A stretch of 64,000 bases of DNA from Stenocarpella maydis. Taxonomy: Eukaryota; Ascomycota; Sordariomycetes; Diaporthales; Diaporthaceae. The translations under genes and the position numbers were made by a program. Positions 22,159 through 32,896 of this stretch are shown piece by piece. The stretch is taken from positions 434,001 to 498,000 of the forward strand of contig NQMI01000005.1 of NCBI GenBank assembly GCA_002270565.1, written 5' to 3'. Below the pieces are notes generated by a model, which was not told where the DNA came from, searched no databases, and worked only from the letters and a program-made list of their open reading frames with translations. How positions within the stretch are numbered: position 1 is the stretch's first letter; every line of letters starts with the position of its first letter.

Positions 22159-24465
22159 TCAAGAAACGGTGCTGCCCTTGGCAGGGGCCCAGTTCCTCAA
22201 CCACTCCCTCGCCTTGTCCATATTGGGCCCTTCCGCCTCAGCAGCAGCAATGCACCACTCCAGATCCCAAACGCCCTCCGAAGCTAGCAACTCAGCGACC
22301 ATGCGTCGTTTCTGGCCGCCCTCATCCACGCAGAAGTACATTGGCTTGCTCCGATCGTCAACCTCGGCAACGAGCGGCTTGACCTCCTGTATCAGCCCCG
22401 CCGCGCCCCCGGCCGGGGCCTTGGGCTCCGCGCCGAGGTTCTTCCTCCCCGTCTTACACCACTCGTTTGCGCACCACGGCTTGTTGCAGCCGGCCATGAG
22501 CTGGGTCAGGTAACGTCGCTCGATGCGGCGGCGGAGGGCCTTGCCGTCCGGGTCGTGCATGGACGCGTACAGCGGGCTGAAGCAGATGGAGCACAGGCCC
22601 AGGTCGTTACCGGGGCCCTGGCCCATCCGCGTCCCCGCGCCGATTTGGCCCCTGGGCCCGACGCCGTGCAGCGTGCGCCCGCAGAGCTTGTCGCGGCAGA
22701 TCTGCGGCGCCTCGCGGTACTTCTTGTCGAGCTCGTGGTTTGCCGTGTGCGCTGCCATGTCCCTCAGCCGTATGATCTTGCCGCAGAGGTGGCAATCCGT
22801 TGTCCGGGCGCCGTCGGCCCGCTCGTGAGGAGTGAGGCCCGAGATGGCTGTTTCGGCCTCGGAGGCGGGATCTGTCGGGTCGCCTTCCTGTGGGACCTCG
22901 AGGTGGCAGAATTGACAGAGGATAAGCTTAGACGGGCAAACTGTGGTGTGATGGCGAGCGAGGAGAGGGAGAGAGGGAAAGGTCTGGTCGGGCCCACAGC
23001 TGGAGCAGGCATGTGGTGTGTGGAAGACGTAGTCGTGCTTGGATTTGCTCTCCACGGAGCTGCCATAGCTGTCGTCACGATCGCAGTGCCAGTGGTTCTG
23101 CCATTCTAAGGATCGCTTTTGGAAAACGTTCTTGCAGTGCGGGCAGGCAATATTGTTCCGCAGGCAGAAGTTTTCATGCATGAACATGGTTCGTTTTGGC
23201 ACCCGCTGGAGACAGTTCTTACACTGCTCGTCATCTGCCGAGTGCTCTTTTGTATTTTCGACGGATTCCGAAGGTGTCTCTTCTGGAGCAGCCCGGGCTC
23301 TCAATATGAAAGGCCGCGGGCTTGTGGATCGAGTGGCTTGATCATTGGGCAAATACCCATGGACTGATATACGCAATCCATCTGCGCCATCCAGCTCAGC
23401 ATTCCGCGAGGACAACACGATCTTCTTAGCTCCTTGTTCTGGTGTCGAGAAGTTCCCGAAGACATGCTCAGAGTTGCGAGGTGGGACACGAGAGCGTGCG
23501 GACCGGGGACTGACAAACAGGTCGACCTCATCTCCATCCTGTATCCCGCTCAGCCCTATCTCCAGGTCACGGCTCTTATCCCAAGAATCCAACTCGTAAT
23601 CAACATAGTCTCCACCCAGGACCTGACCCTGGACTGGCTTCCAGACATCGATCGCCCCACCTATTGAGCTGCCATCCGCTGTCCCTAGTGCTCTTTGTAC
23701 CTTTGCCATGATCTGGCGGACTGTTTCGCGAGCTTGCTCTTCGTTCAGAGCCTCGATATCAACTTGCAGGTCGGTGTCGACGACACAGATCCCATCTCCT
23801 TCAGGCTCAAACTTGTCTGCCAGAAACTGGAATGTTTCGCCTTTTACCCCGCAGACGGATAATATGGCATCCTTGGTCAAGGTTGTGAATGCGCCTCGCA
23901 TATGGCGCTCCAGCAGTGCTTTCCAGTCATCGGGATTGTAGCCGGCCTCTAGCGGCCGCAGCCGGACGTACGTGCCTTTTGGGAGCACCTTGGCCTCGAC
24001 CCTGATCCGTGGCCCTCCTGAGTTGCCATTTGCACTCGCCAAATCTATTGTATTCTCCGCATCACTCCCATCGTTCAGGCGTGACACATCGATATCCAAT
24101 GCTTCGAGCAAGTACGGACTCAGGGCGACTTGGCCCTCCTCGGCCGAAAACTCGCGTATTCCGGCGTATACTGTGTTCCCGTTGTCCGGATTGACGAGGC
24201 GAAACATGAGAGGGTTCGGCAACTGCCCAGTGAAGCCGGCCAAGGAGTCCGCGTACTCGGGTCTTGCGGTACGCACGTAGCGGTTCGAAGGGTCGTATGA
24301 TGAGCCAAAATTCCTGGCCTGTTTGGTCGACTCGGAGAGGAGGTTCTCGAGGGCGGACTGGGGGAGGCGGATCTTGTCGCCTTCGAGGCCTCGCGACGTG
24401 CGCTCGGATGGAGGTGCAACATGGTAGGATTCTGACCACTGCAGGGAGATCGGTTGTTCTGCCAT
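22159..24465 (-). CDS. UFD1-domain protein with zinc fingers, AZUL-like and UBA-like C-terminus
   Basis: Single exon, 768 aa, ATG at 24465. Residues about 30-235 follow the Ufd1 double-psi-barrel plan: IRLPQSALENLL, then LPNPLMFRLVNP, a GIREFSAEEGQV stretch, and PKGTYVRLRPLEAGYNP. Ufd1 proteins work with Npl4 and Cdc48/p97 to extract ubiquitinated substrates. This protein is much longer than yeast Ufd1. Its second half adds Cys/His fingers (CKNCLQRV...HENFC...CPHC and later CxxC/H sets), then RRYLTQLMAGCNKPWCANEWC (about 650-670), which resembles the AZUL zinc domain of UBE3A. A C-terminal stretch (VWDLEWCIAAAEAEG...KAREWLRNW) resembles a UBA fold. It is therefore more likely a ubiquitin-binding adaptor or ligase-type protein than canonical Ufd1. 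It acts in the cytosol or nucleus; no signal or membrane segment is seen. Confidence 0.88.
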   Translation of the reverse strand: MAEQPISLQWSESYHVAPPSERTSRGLEGDKIRLPQSALENLLSESTKQARNFGSSYDPSNRYVRTARPEYADSLAGFTGQLPNPLMFRLVNPDNGNTVYAGIREFSAEEGQVALSPYLLEALDIDVSRLNDGSDAENTIDLASANGNSGGPRIRVEAKVLPKGTYVRLRPLEAGYNPDDWKALLERHMRGAFTTLTKDAILSVCGVKGETFQFLADKFEPEGDGICVVDTDLQVDIEALNEEQARETVRQIMAKVQRALGTADGSSIGGAIDVWKPVQGQVLGGDYVDYELDSWDKSRDLEIGLSGIQDGDEVDLFVSPRSARSRVPPRNSEHVFGNFSTPEQGAKKIVLSSRNAELDGADGLRISVHGYLPNDQATRSTSPRPFILRARAAPEETPSESVENTKEHSADDEQCKNCLQRVPKRTMFMHENFCLRNNIACPHCKNVFQKRSLEWQNHWHCDRDDSYGSSVESKSKHDYVFHTPHACSSCGPDQTFPSLPLLARHHTTVCPSKLILCQFCHLEVPQEGDPTDPASEAETAISGLTPHERADGARTTDCHLCGKIIRLRDMAAHTANHELDKKYREAPQICRDKLCGRTLHGVGPRGQIGAGTRMGQGPGNDLGLCSICFSPLYASMHDPDGKALRRRIERRYLTQLMAGCNKPWCANEWCKTGRKNLGAEPKAPAGGAAGLIQEVKPLVAEVDDRSKPMYFCVDEGGQKRRMVAELLASEGVWDLEWCIAAAEAEGPNMDKAREWLRNWAPAKGSTVS

Positions 24466-26480
24466 TTCGTGCAGCTTGTGTAGGGTGCGATGCGACGGGG
24501 TGGCCTTGCAGCTGAGGTTGTGGTGTCTGAGAAGGTGCAGATGGAGTGACGTTCAAGGGAGGTCAGTACTTTTGGCAAGGTCGTCGAAGGGCCCGTGGAC
24601 GGCAAGCATGACGGAGCTTAGGGCGGAGAAATCAAGTAGGTGAATTATTCCATATCTCGAGACACCCGAGAGTTTAAAAAAAAAAAAAAGAAGACGGCTG
24701 CACCGAACTGTTTGCTCAGTCAGCCTCACTAGGCCGGCAAATGAACGGTTCTCTTGAATTCTATTCATCTCCAATGCCAGGCGTTCCAAGTCGCAGGCAG
24801 AGCTGCTATCGTCATCGTTCACGAGGCGTTTCGTTGGTGGCTGCGCAGCGTGGGGCAGGCAAATGTTCGGAGCCGGCGTCGGCGAAATGGAGATTGGACT
24901 GACAGTTTCGATGACATAATCAGCTGCATGCGCTATCTCCATTGCAACACAGGCAACTACGCTACACTACACTAGATGCTAGCCTGAGTCAAGCAACACC
25001 ACAGAACAGCCGACGACACGCCATGGTCATGGTCCATCAGCCACCTGATGGGTGGGTGTGATGCGACGCATACGGTCCCCCCAGTCTACTCTATTCCTTG
25101 TCCCCAAGTCGCCCGGGGGTTGCACTCGGGCCGTCGTTCCCTTTCCCTCCCGTGCATATTCGGTCTCGCTCTATCTGACTGAAAAGGGTCCTCCATGAAA
25201 CTTCTCTGAACAGACGTTATGTTCAGACCAGGGTCCAATCCCAAGCTCCCAAGCACCCACGGACCATCATCAGCTCTTTGCCACTCTGCCAGTCAGTACA
25301 CGTGTATGGACCTCCTGCACCAGCTGCAGCTCCTGTAGATATTACTGCGGTGCGGTATACGCCCATCATCCATCTGTCTGCCTGTCTGCCTATCTGCCTG
25401 TCTCACCTTCCCCGCAATATTGACAACAAAGCCGCGACAAGGAGGGATATGCCAGATGGCGTTGCAGGGGACCTCAAGTGTCATTCGCCCAAACCAGATC
25501 TGACTCTTGATAGTGTGAGGCCCAGCCCGCCGATTCTGCACTCTTTGCGGGGAACGACAAGCCCGACATGAGGCTGGCCCGACGACGGTGCTTACGCCGC
25601 GCCACGATGACCGTGGAGCATATCTGAACTGTCAGGATTGTCAGGCCCCCTAGCTGCCCAGTCTGGGCTTCTTTGGATTGAGAAACAGGCTCGACAGAAA
25701 CAGCAACCTTTTCGGACTTCCATTCGGGGGATCGACACTCATCCCTTACCCGGCCAAAACTTCCAGTGAGTGCCAAGCCGCTCCCAAGCCCTGCCAAGCG
25801 GGAGCTTGACCCTCTGCCTCTTCATCCGTTTGGTTGGGAAGCTGTTGAGCCCACTCCAGCAAAACGCCTCAGAGGTGACATCCAGCCCGCACTGCCGTCT
25901 TGGGTCGAAGGCGAACCAGGCCAGCCTGGACGACAGCTCCTGCAACGCAACACAACACAACACACCAGCTCTGCTTCTGCATCTCCAGTGACACGACAAA
26001 TAGGTTCTCCACGTGCGCTTTTAATATCTCTCACCGCTCTTCAACCGGCCGCTGGCGCCTTCCATCTTACACCAACAAGATCTCCGTGCTGCACCATCCG
26101 CGCTACCTTGATTCTTGATTCATCAACCCCGGACCTGTCAGCACGAACCCCCGAGACACCTCACGTCCGCCGGGTCTCTTCAATATCCAGCAATACCAAG
26201 TCCCAAGCCACCTCTCAGCGCCTTATTTGCGACCAATCTGCCCTCTGCTCCGGCCATCTCAGCTCCTGCATGCTGCATACCAGGCCCATCTGCTTATCCA
26301 ATACGCCAAATGTATCTGCCTCTCACAGCCACCTCTCTCTGCGAGGCTCGACCGCACCAGAGCACCCACTCGGGCGGCGACTCTGGTGTCAGGCGCATTC
26401 TCGCTCCCTTCCTTGAGCTCTTACCAGCATCCAGCAGCAGCAGTGTCCGCCTGTCACCGGCTGCATATAGCGGCCCCGTC
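24466..26480. other. Divergent promoter region, no supported gene
   Basis: About 2 kb between the divergent UFD1-like and F-box-like genes. It contains a poly-A run near 24676-24689 and a run of CTGT/CTGC-type units near 25376-25402. Short open frames are present but have no family motif. The part just upstream of 26481 is pyrimidine- and C-rich, as in a fungal 5' UTR. Confidence 0.5.
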
Positions 26481-28486
26481 ATGACTCCCATCAGCCAGGA
26501 CCATGATCACGGCGGTGGCGGCGGCGCCCACGTCCTGCCAGACGAAATTCAAGAGGGCACATTGCTCTTCCTGCTTTCCAACCCCCTGCTGCTCTCCCTC
26601 ACTGTCGATTATTTGCCGCCATCCGCAACTGTGAGTCTCGCCGCAACCTCCCGGGCATTCCGGAGCTTGATACACCACACGCCTGGTGTCTTTCGACGTC
26701 TGGACCTCACCCAAGTCAAGTCTGCCCGGTTCGATATAGAACCCATTGACCAAGGGGGCGAAGTGTGGCGTAACGTGCAGCTTGACGAGAACCTGACTGA
26801 AGATGAGTGAGTTTGACCTGGACATCAATCGCACCCCGCACCGAACTAACCTTGGCTGGGTAGCTTTTACTCTGGACCCCTGCGTGGGATATTCGGGGCC
26901 CTCCGTCGACAGCAGATACTGCGGGATGTGTCGACACTAATCCTAGATGGTCTTTCGGTGACTGCTGAGCTCGTTCACGAGATCATCACTGATCCTTCGT
27001 ACTCTGTCCGCATTCTTTCCCTGCGGGAGGTGAAGAGCCTGAATGAGCCCAAGCTGCGTGCTGCATTGCAGATGGCAGTCCGTCCTAGCCGGCCGGAAGG
27101 TACGCCGCGGCTGAAGGGTCTGTACATTTTCGGTGCCAAGGACCCGCCTTGTTTGACTGGGGATACCGCCGCGATTGGGAATGGAGGCAACGCTACAGCT
27201 TCTGGATGGAACCAACGTTCGCACCAGGCCCTGTCTGACGTCCTACACCAGCCCAACGACTTGTGGTATGACCGCAAAGGCACAGTTGTCCCGCGCCCTG
27301 TGGCAACGGAGTGGGCTTCCACAATACTTGCATGCGCAGGACTGATCTCCTTCGATGCGGTCATGTGCAGGGGCCCCAGGCATTTCAACTCACCTGCGTT
27401 TGGCCAAGTCAACCTTGGCCCGAGCAATCCTCCATCACCTCAGGTTCCTTCCAGCTGGGCAGTCGCGACGCACGCGCTGGACGGGTGCGCTGGTTGTGGC
27501 GCAGCACCAGAAGGCTGGACGATATGGGGCGAATCGGCCGATACGGACGGAGACGACGACACGTGTCGATTCCCTCTTCTCGCACCGCCGCCGTTGCATA
27601 GTAGCAACACCAGAGTGGCTTGCTGTCCTTCGGGGGCCGATGCGAGACCATCTCGAAACGGTGGATCGAACAGAACCGAACAGAGACGGTTTATTGCCAG
27701 GTGTATGGAGTGTCTTCGTGACCGCTATTGCTGGGGCTGCAACAAGTGGTGGTGTGAGAAGTGCTACGTGCCTGGGCAAATGGATTCGCACGTCGGTGGG
27801 CTCTACTACAAGGTACGAGACGGTCTCTGTGACGAGTGCGTGGGAGTAGACGACGAGCTTTTCGGTGGCCGCCTTTCCGACACGCCACGCTCCGAGACTT
27901 AGGATCGTGTGTTTGGTGCGGGAACATGTCCTCGAAGAGTGCGAGTTTCGACTCCAGAAAAAAAGACAACCAACGACCTTCCCTCCTGAGGTCGCCCCTG
28001 TCACATCCCAAGGCCGACGAAATTGTATGCGATGGCTATACCCCCCTGCTTGCTACGGCACGCAGGTACCTTGCTAGTTTCTTGCTTTTTTTCATTATTT
28101 CTAATCTCTGATCCCTCCACCCTAATATCGTGTTGGAGCTAGTCCAATCTCATCTTGGGCTCTGCTGACGCGTCTTGCACTCTAGGCTCGAATGGCGAGG
28201 AGTTGCTGGGAATGCGGGCTTAACGTGAGTCGCATCGTTTACGCTCGCCGGCCGAGAATGTGTCCAGGTCCGGAGCTAATGTCTTGGCGGTAGTGCTCGA
28301 CTTGTATTGATCGAACTCAGCGGACTTGCCGCAGCTGTCGTGGCGGGTATTGTATCATCCACAACGAGGGCTCGACGAGTGAAAAATGTGACTGTCAGTT
28401 CCGATTCGTCGTCTTTGGTGTTCAGTACCTAGTTGTTAACCCTCGTTCTAACAGGGTGCTCATCCCGCCGCCCTTCACGTCGTTGA
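26481..28486 (+). CDS. F-box-like protein with Cys-rich zinc-binding C-terminus
   Basis: The N-terminus reads LSLTVDYLPPSATVSLAATSRAFRSL, an F-box-like helix set, and suggests a substrate receptor of an SCF ubiquitin ligase. It is followed by leucine-rich-repeat-like text (ILDGLSVTAELVHEIITDPS). Exons 26481-26806 and 26864-onwards are firm. Two 3' ends are possible. The short model ends at 27902 (454 aa) after CRDRYCWGCNKWWCEKCY-like CxxC pairs. The long model splices at 27836 (GTGCGT) to 27903-28065, 28186-28224, 28294-28393 and 28455-28486 (543 aa). It stays in phase at every junction and adds a further Cys-rich block (SCWECGLN, then CSTCIDRTQRTCRSCRGGYC, then HNEG and KCDWC). The last three exons have good GTGAGT/GTCAGT donors and look coding, so I favour the long model or, failing that, a small separate gene starting at 28192. 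Confidence 0.75.
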
Positions 28487-31010
28487 ATAGAGCGTCTGGA
28501 GAACTGGGCCATTCGTGCGGATACAGAATCAGTCATTTGCGCCGAGTGACAGTACTGACCCAATCTGATCACCATATTGGAAGGATTTGGTCTTCGCAAC
28601 GACAACGCTTCAAAGCCATGGTGCTTGGAAGCCCGCACCACGGTATAATGGGATGCTGTTACTCATCCCACAATCCGCTATTGATACCCCCAGGTACATA
28701 CCAATTACGAGAGTAATACCTCGCGACCCGCAGGACTTTTGGCTACATTGCCGTGGTGACAGGAAAATAGGGTTCGTCGAAGTTTGAATATGGCAGTTAC
28801 GCACGGTCGTGATCATCGACAACGTTGAGCAATGACGGACCCGGCAGATTGATGCAAAAGGAGTGGCAGCGTGTTTTATGATCTTGGCATACCTATACCC
28901 CACACTGTCTCTTCACTTTGTTGCAGGTCCAGATGCCATCTCCTCTCGGTCGGCGTCTTTTTTTTTTTTGGAAAGGAAACCCCTCATGTACCAGCCAGCA
29001 TTGCTGTCGTCTCCGGCAAAACTTCTGCTCGGCTGTTTGCAATCTCCCAATCAAATATCTTACCACTCCTGTCCTTGACAGCGGCCCTATCGTTCGGCCA
29101 GTTATTCTGCCCACTCCCACAATTCGATTTCTCCGCGTGCGCAAAGCTCGTTACTGTTTTGGTACTTGGTACGGGTAATAAGCCTAATGGGGCGGAAGGC
29201 ACGTCATGCACGGAAACACTGTGCCCATGTCTACGTTTCCCGTTCCCCAGGTGCAACCGATCCCCTGCTCGTTGATGCAAGCCAGAGTACAGAGTAACTG
29301 GCTCTACTGCCAGACTTGATGCTTCGATCCGAACTGCATCCTCGTTTCATGTTTTTGTCATGTCCTGGAACCAAACGGCATACAAACGAACAGTTGATCC
29401 AACTTTCTGACCTACAGAGACAACACCAGAGAGTCAGGAACATAGAGGCATGTACCAGGGATCCAGGAGGTCCACCCCGATCGCTGCTTGTGGCATCTAT
29501 GGTGTAATCGACTTTTGTGGTATGTAAGAATTGGAAAAACAAATAATAGTCTTGAGCTGTCAGATTCTTCTACGCAAGTCGCATTATCAATACATTGCTC
29601 CACCATCAAACAAACACCTTAAGCCGCCGTATCTCTATCGGAACCAGCCCTTCCCGCCTTTGGAAGTCTTGAAGATCGAGACCTCGAGATAATGGACTGT
29701 CATGGATGAATTGCGCCACCCGGTAGCCACGCAAATGTACATTGACTTACGACACGTGCCAAGACATGCGGACGCACACAACAATCAGTTGGCCAAAGAA
29801 GGAAGCCAAGAACGAAGCCAAGAAGAGAGCCCCTCGCTAACTGGCATTTTCTGGCCCGCACCCGGCAATATCCTAGGGACGTTGGTGGGCGTGACGGCGT
29901 CTATATCACATTTCTGCGGGTAAGGTGGAGTATTTCGGCGAGCACCTCGGCGCTGCCCGATGCCGGGTGCTCTAATTCATAATACGTGATTGGCCTCGCC
30001 TCCAGAAAGCTTACGACGCCCTACCGGGGCACGATGCGCATGCGGCTCCAGGAATCCCCCACTACCCGCATGCTTGGGCAGGGGATACACCCCACCATCC
30101 CACCACAGTGCGGAAGCCGTCTTATTTCACATGCTGACCGGATCTCCAGCTAGACATGCACATGAAATTCGTCGAGCCACAGGTGTTGTGGTTTTGTCTA
30201 CGCGTCAGTCTTTGATTGCCCAGCAGGGTCTGCTTGGTTGTTTTTGCGCCCTCCTCCCGGCCTAGTACCGTGGAATTGACGGGCGCCCGCAGCCTCGCTT
30301 CGCCTCTGGTAGGACCACACGCCAATCACTGCTCTCTGATTGCTCACCTGCCGGAGCAAGGAGCCTGATGGAGAATCTCTGGGGAAGTATGTTTATATTA
30401 TACATATTATGGATCTCGGACTTTTCTAGATCTAGGTCTAGTGCCGTAGATCGTCCGCAAGGACTCCTGTCCAGATATCCAGGGGCATACTGCGTTGCCT
30501 GACAGGTAATAGGTTCCGTTCTTGATCCGATCAGAATACCATTTTTTTTTTAAAAAAAAAAAGGAGATCGAAAGAAAGAAATACCCACGGCGGTCGCCTC
30601 GAACACTCGTTACCGCCCAAATGCCCCGCATTAGATAATAAATATAATACCGATTACAATCGGTTCAAAACACAATAGCTTGACAGCTAGCCCACCTGGA
30701 GATTGGCCTCCTGCGATGTTGTATCGGAGGACATGGTTAATCAACTGCTGACACCTGCCTCGTAAGGAAAAGCTTTGCTGGCCAGTGGCCACGAGTGATG
30801 TCTTGGCAGGAGGCGATCAACAGCCATGACGAGGCAAGGAGGGCGCTTTGTGGGACTGGTCATGAATATATAAGGTCCGCCGAGGAGACGGGATGAGAGT
30901 TCGTAGTTCCGAGTCCTCATCCCACTCACCAGAGTTCAGCGGTCCAGTCGTTCTCTCAGCTTCCGGTGCAGTCTCTATTATATCTTTCGAGCAAAACCGT
31001 CTCATCCACC
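28487..31010. other. Intergenic region, no supported gene
   Basis: About 2.5 kb with short open frames but no convincing gene. It has mononucleotide runs (T-run near 28960; T then A runs near 30542-30562). The last ~150 bp is the promoter of the dioxygenase gene. Confidence 0.5.
30867..30875 (+). promoter_or_regulatory. TATA box of the intradiol dioxygenase gene
   Basis: TATATAAGG lies about 140 bp upstream of the ATG at 31011. It is followed by a pyrimidine-rich leader and a CCACC context just before the start codon. Confidence 0.6.
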
Positions 31011-32217
31011 ATGCGTTTCCCCTCCGTTATTGCCAGCGCCATGGCGGCGACCATGGTCGCCGCTCACCACGACCACGACGTCAAGAGGGAGCAGGCTATG
31101 CGCCGCACTCTTCTTGAGCACACCAAGAAGGATTTGAGCCACTGCGCCGCAAAGATCAGGAGGAACGGCCTTGAGGCTCGCAATGCCAAGCGCCGTGCGA
31201 ACCAAGCTGCTGCTCTCATTGAGAAGAAGGGCTTGATGAAGGATGGTAAGTAATGCTCCACTTGTTCTGTTGGAAGTACAAGGAGGTTATAGTAAAGCTG
31301 AGACTGATCTTGCAAGCTCTAGTCCGTGATCTCTCTGCCCTGAATACCTCTCACCTTTCGGGCGAGGACTACACTCTCAACACCCCTGAGGAGACTCTCT
31401 TTGCCAGCAACGCGTCTTGCGTGCTCAGCCCTGAAGTCACTGAAGGCCCGTACTACGTAGCCGGAGAGTTCATCCGCGAGAATGTGACCGACGGACAGGC
31501 CGGTGTCGACCTTCATCTGGAGCTTCAGGTTCTAGACGTCAACACCTGCGAGCCTATCGCCGACGCATACACTGAGATCTGGTGTGAGTACATTTAATCA
31601 TCCAGCTTTCGGATTTGTGGAAACTTCCGGCAGATACTTATCAACACCCCACAGCCTGCAACTCTACTGGTGTTTACTCCGGTGTCTCCGCCAGAGGTAA
31701 TGGCAACTCCGCGACCGATATCGCCAACCTCGACGCGACCTTCGCTCGTGGAATCCAGTCGACCGACACGGACGGCGTCGCCAGCTTCGACACGCTGTTC
31801 CCGGGCCACTACACGGGTCGCACGACGCACATCCACGTCATGGTCCACCTCAACGCCACCGCGCGCGAGAATGGCACCCTGCTGGACACGACGGCCTCGC
31901 ACGTCGGGCAGGTCTTCTTCGATCAGGACCTCATCTACGAGGTCGAGGCGACCGGTGTCTATACCACCAACACGCAGCAGCTCACCCTCAACGAGGAAGA
32001 CGGTATCCTCAAGGAGGAGGCCGCCACCAGCGACCCGTTCGTCGAGTACGTCCTGCTTGGTGACACTGTTGAGGATGGTCTGCTTGGCTGGCTGGCGTTC
32101 GGCGTCGACCCCACCCTGTCCAAGAGCGTCAGCGCTGCTGCCACTCTGTACGAGACTGGCGGTGTCCAGAACAACAACGGTGGTGGCTTTCCCGGAGGTC
32201 CTCCTCCTTCCGCCTAA
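31011..32217 (+). CDS. Secreted intradiol ring-cleavage dioxygenase-like protein
   Basis: Three exons: 31011-31245, 31323-31583 and 31655-32217, joined in phase to give 352 aa. A signal peptide (residues about 1-18) is followed by a His/Asp and Lys/Arg-rich segment that may be a propeptide. The catalytic domain carries the Fe(III) ligands of protocatechuate/catechol intradiol dioxygenases: the Tyr of LSPEVTEGPYYV and the Tyr-x5-His-x-His of GHYTGRTTHIHVMVH. The IW-x-CNSTGVYSGV stretch is also a family hallmark, with Ser where His is usual. This secreted subfamily occurs in many ascomycetes and is thought to act on lignin- or plant-derived catechols outside the cell. The C-terminus is Gly/Pro-rich (NNNGGGFPGGPPPSA). 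The exact substrate cannot be read from the sequence. Confidence 0.92.
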
Positions 32218-32896
32218 ACTTCCTGAGCCGGATAGCAGAGGACAGATGCGTGGTGAAGAGAAGCTTGATTCGAGTGGATGATTCCCTATGATTTCACTCC
32301 TGTGTGCTCCTGTTGCTTTCAGCGGCGGGTAGCAACAAACTTCGATGTTTATAAATGCCTGGGGAAAAAGTGTGTAGTTGTCTATTCCCGATTCGAAATC
32401 AAGTAATGTTTCTGGTTCCAAGTGGTGGAGATCTTGCCAATCTCCATCAGCTACTTGCATCCTACCGAGTAAATGAGCTTGGGATGCCCTCCTTGATAAC
32501 CTGACCATTCTCCAGAGCGAATACCCCATCAAAACCTGCGATACACTCTACACCGTGGGTGGCGGCAGCAGTAAGTGCAGGCAAATAGCGTGGCGGTGCT
32601 AATATCTAAAATGGTTGTTGAACAAGCTGTGACCTTGGCCGATGCCATGCCGTATCGGCGACGCGGAATAGGAAGGATATCTGCACAACCCGGCAAGGGA
32701 CGTTTCACGATAGCGGGAGACTCTACGCCGTGGTTCTCACGCGATGGTGTCGATCCGGCTTAGTTTCGCGCAATTAATTGTTGCCTTATGAGACGGACGT
32801 CTCCCAGAAATTCAAATTGTTTGTTCCTCCACTGCACTAATTCGAAGACAGAAGATGCGATGACCGCGTTTCGTGGTGTCAGCAACATGGGCTGAG
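32218..32896. other. Convergent intergenic region
   Basis: About 680 bp between the 3' ends of the dioxygenase (+) and GH92 (-) genes. It holds both 3' UTRs; no other feature is seen. Confidence 0.55.

Noticed and set aside
22555..23109. Plus-strand open frame of 184 codons
   Set aside because: Antisense shadow of the UFD1-like gene; composition is explained by GC-rich codons on the other strand.
31594..32532. Minus-strand frame of 312 codons over the dioxygenase gene
   Set aside because: Antisense shadow; the plus-strand exons carry the iron-binding motifs and correct splice sites.
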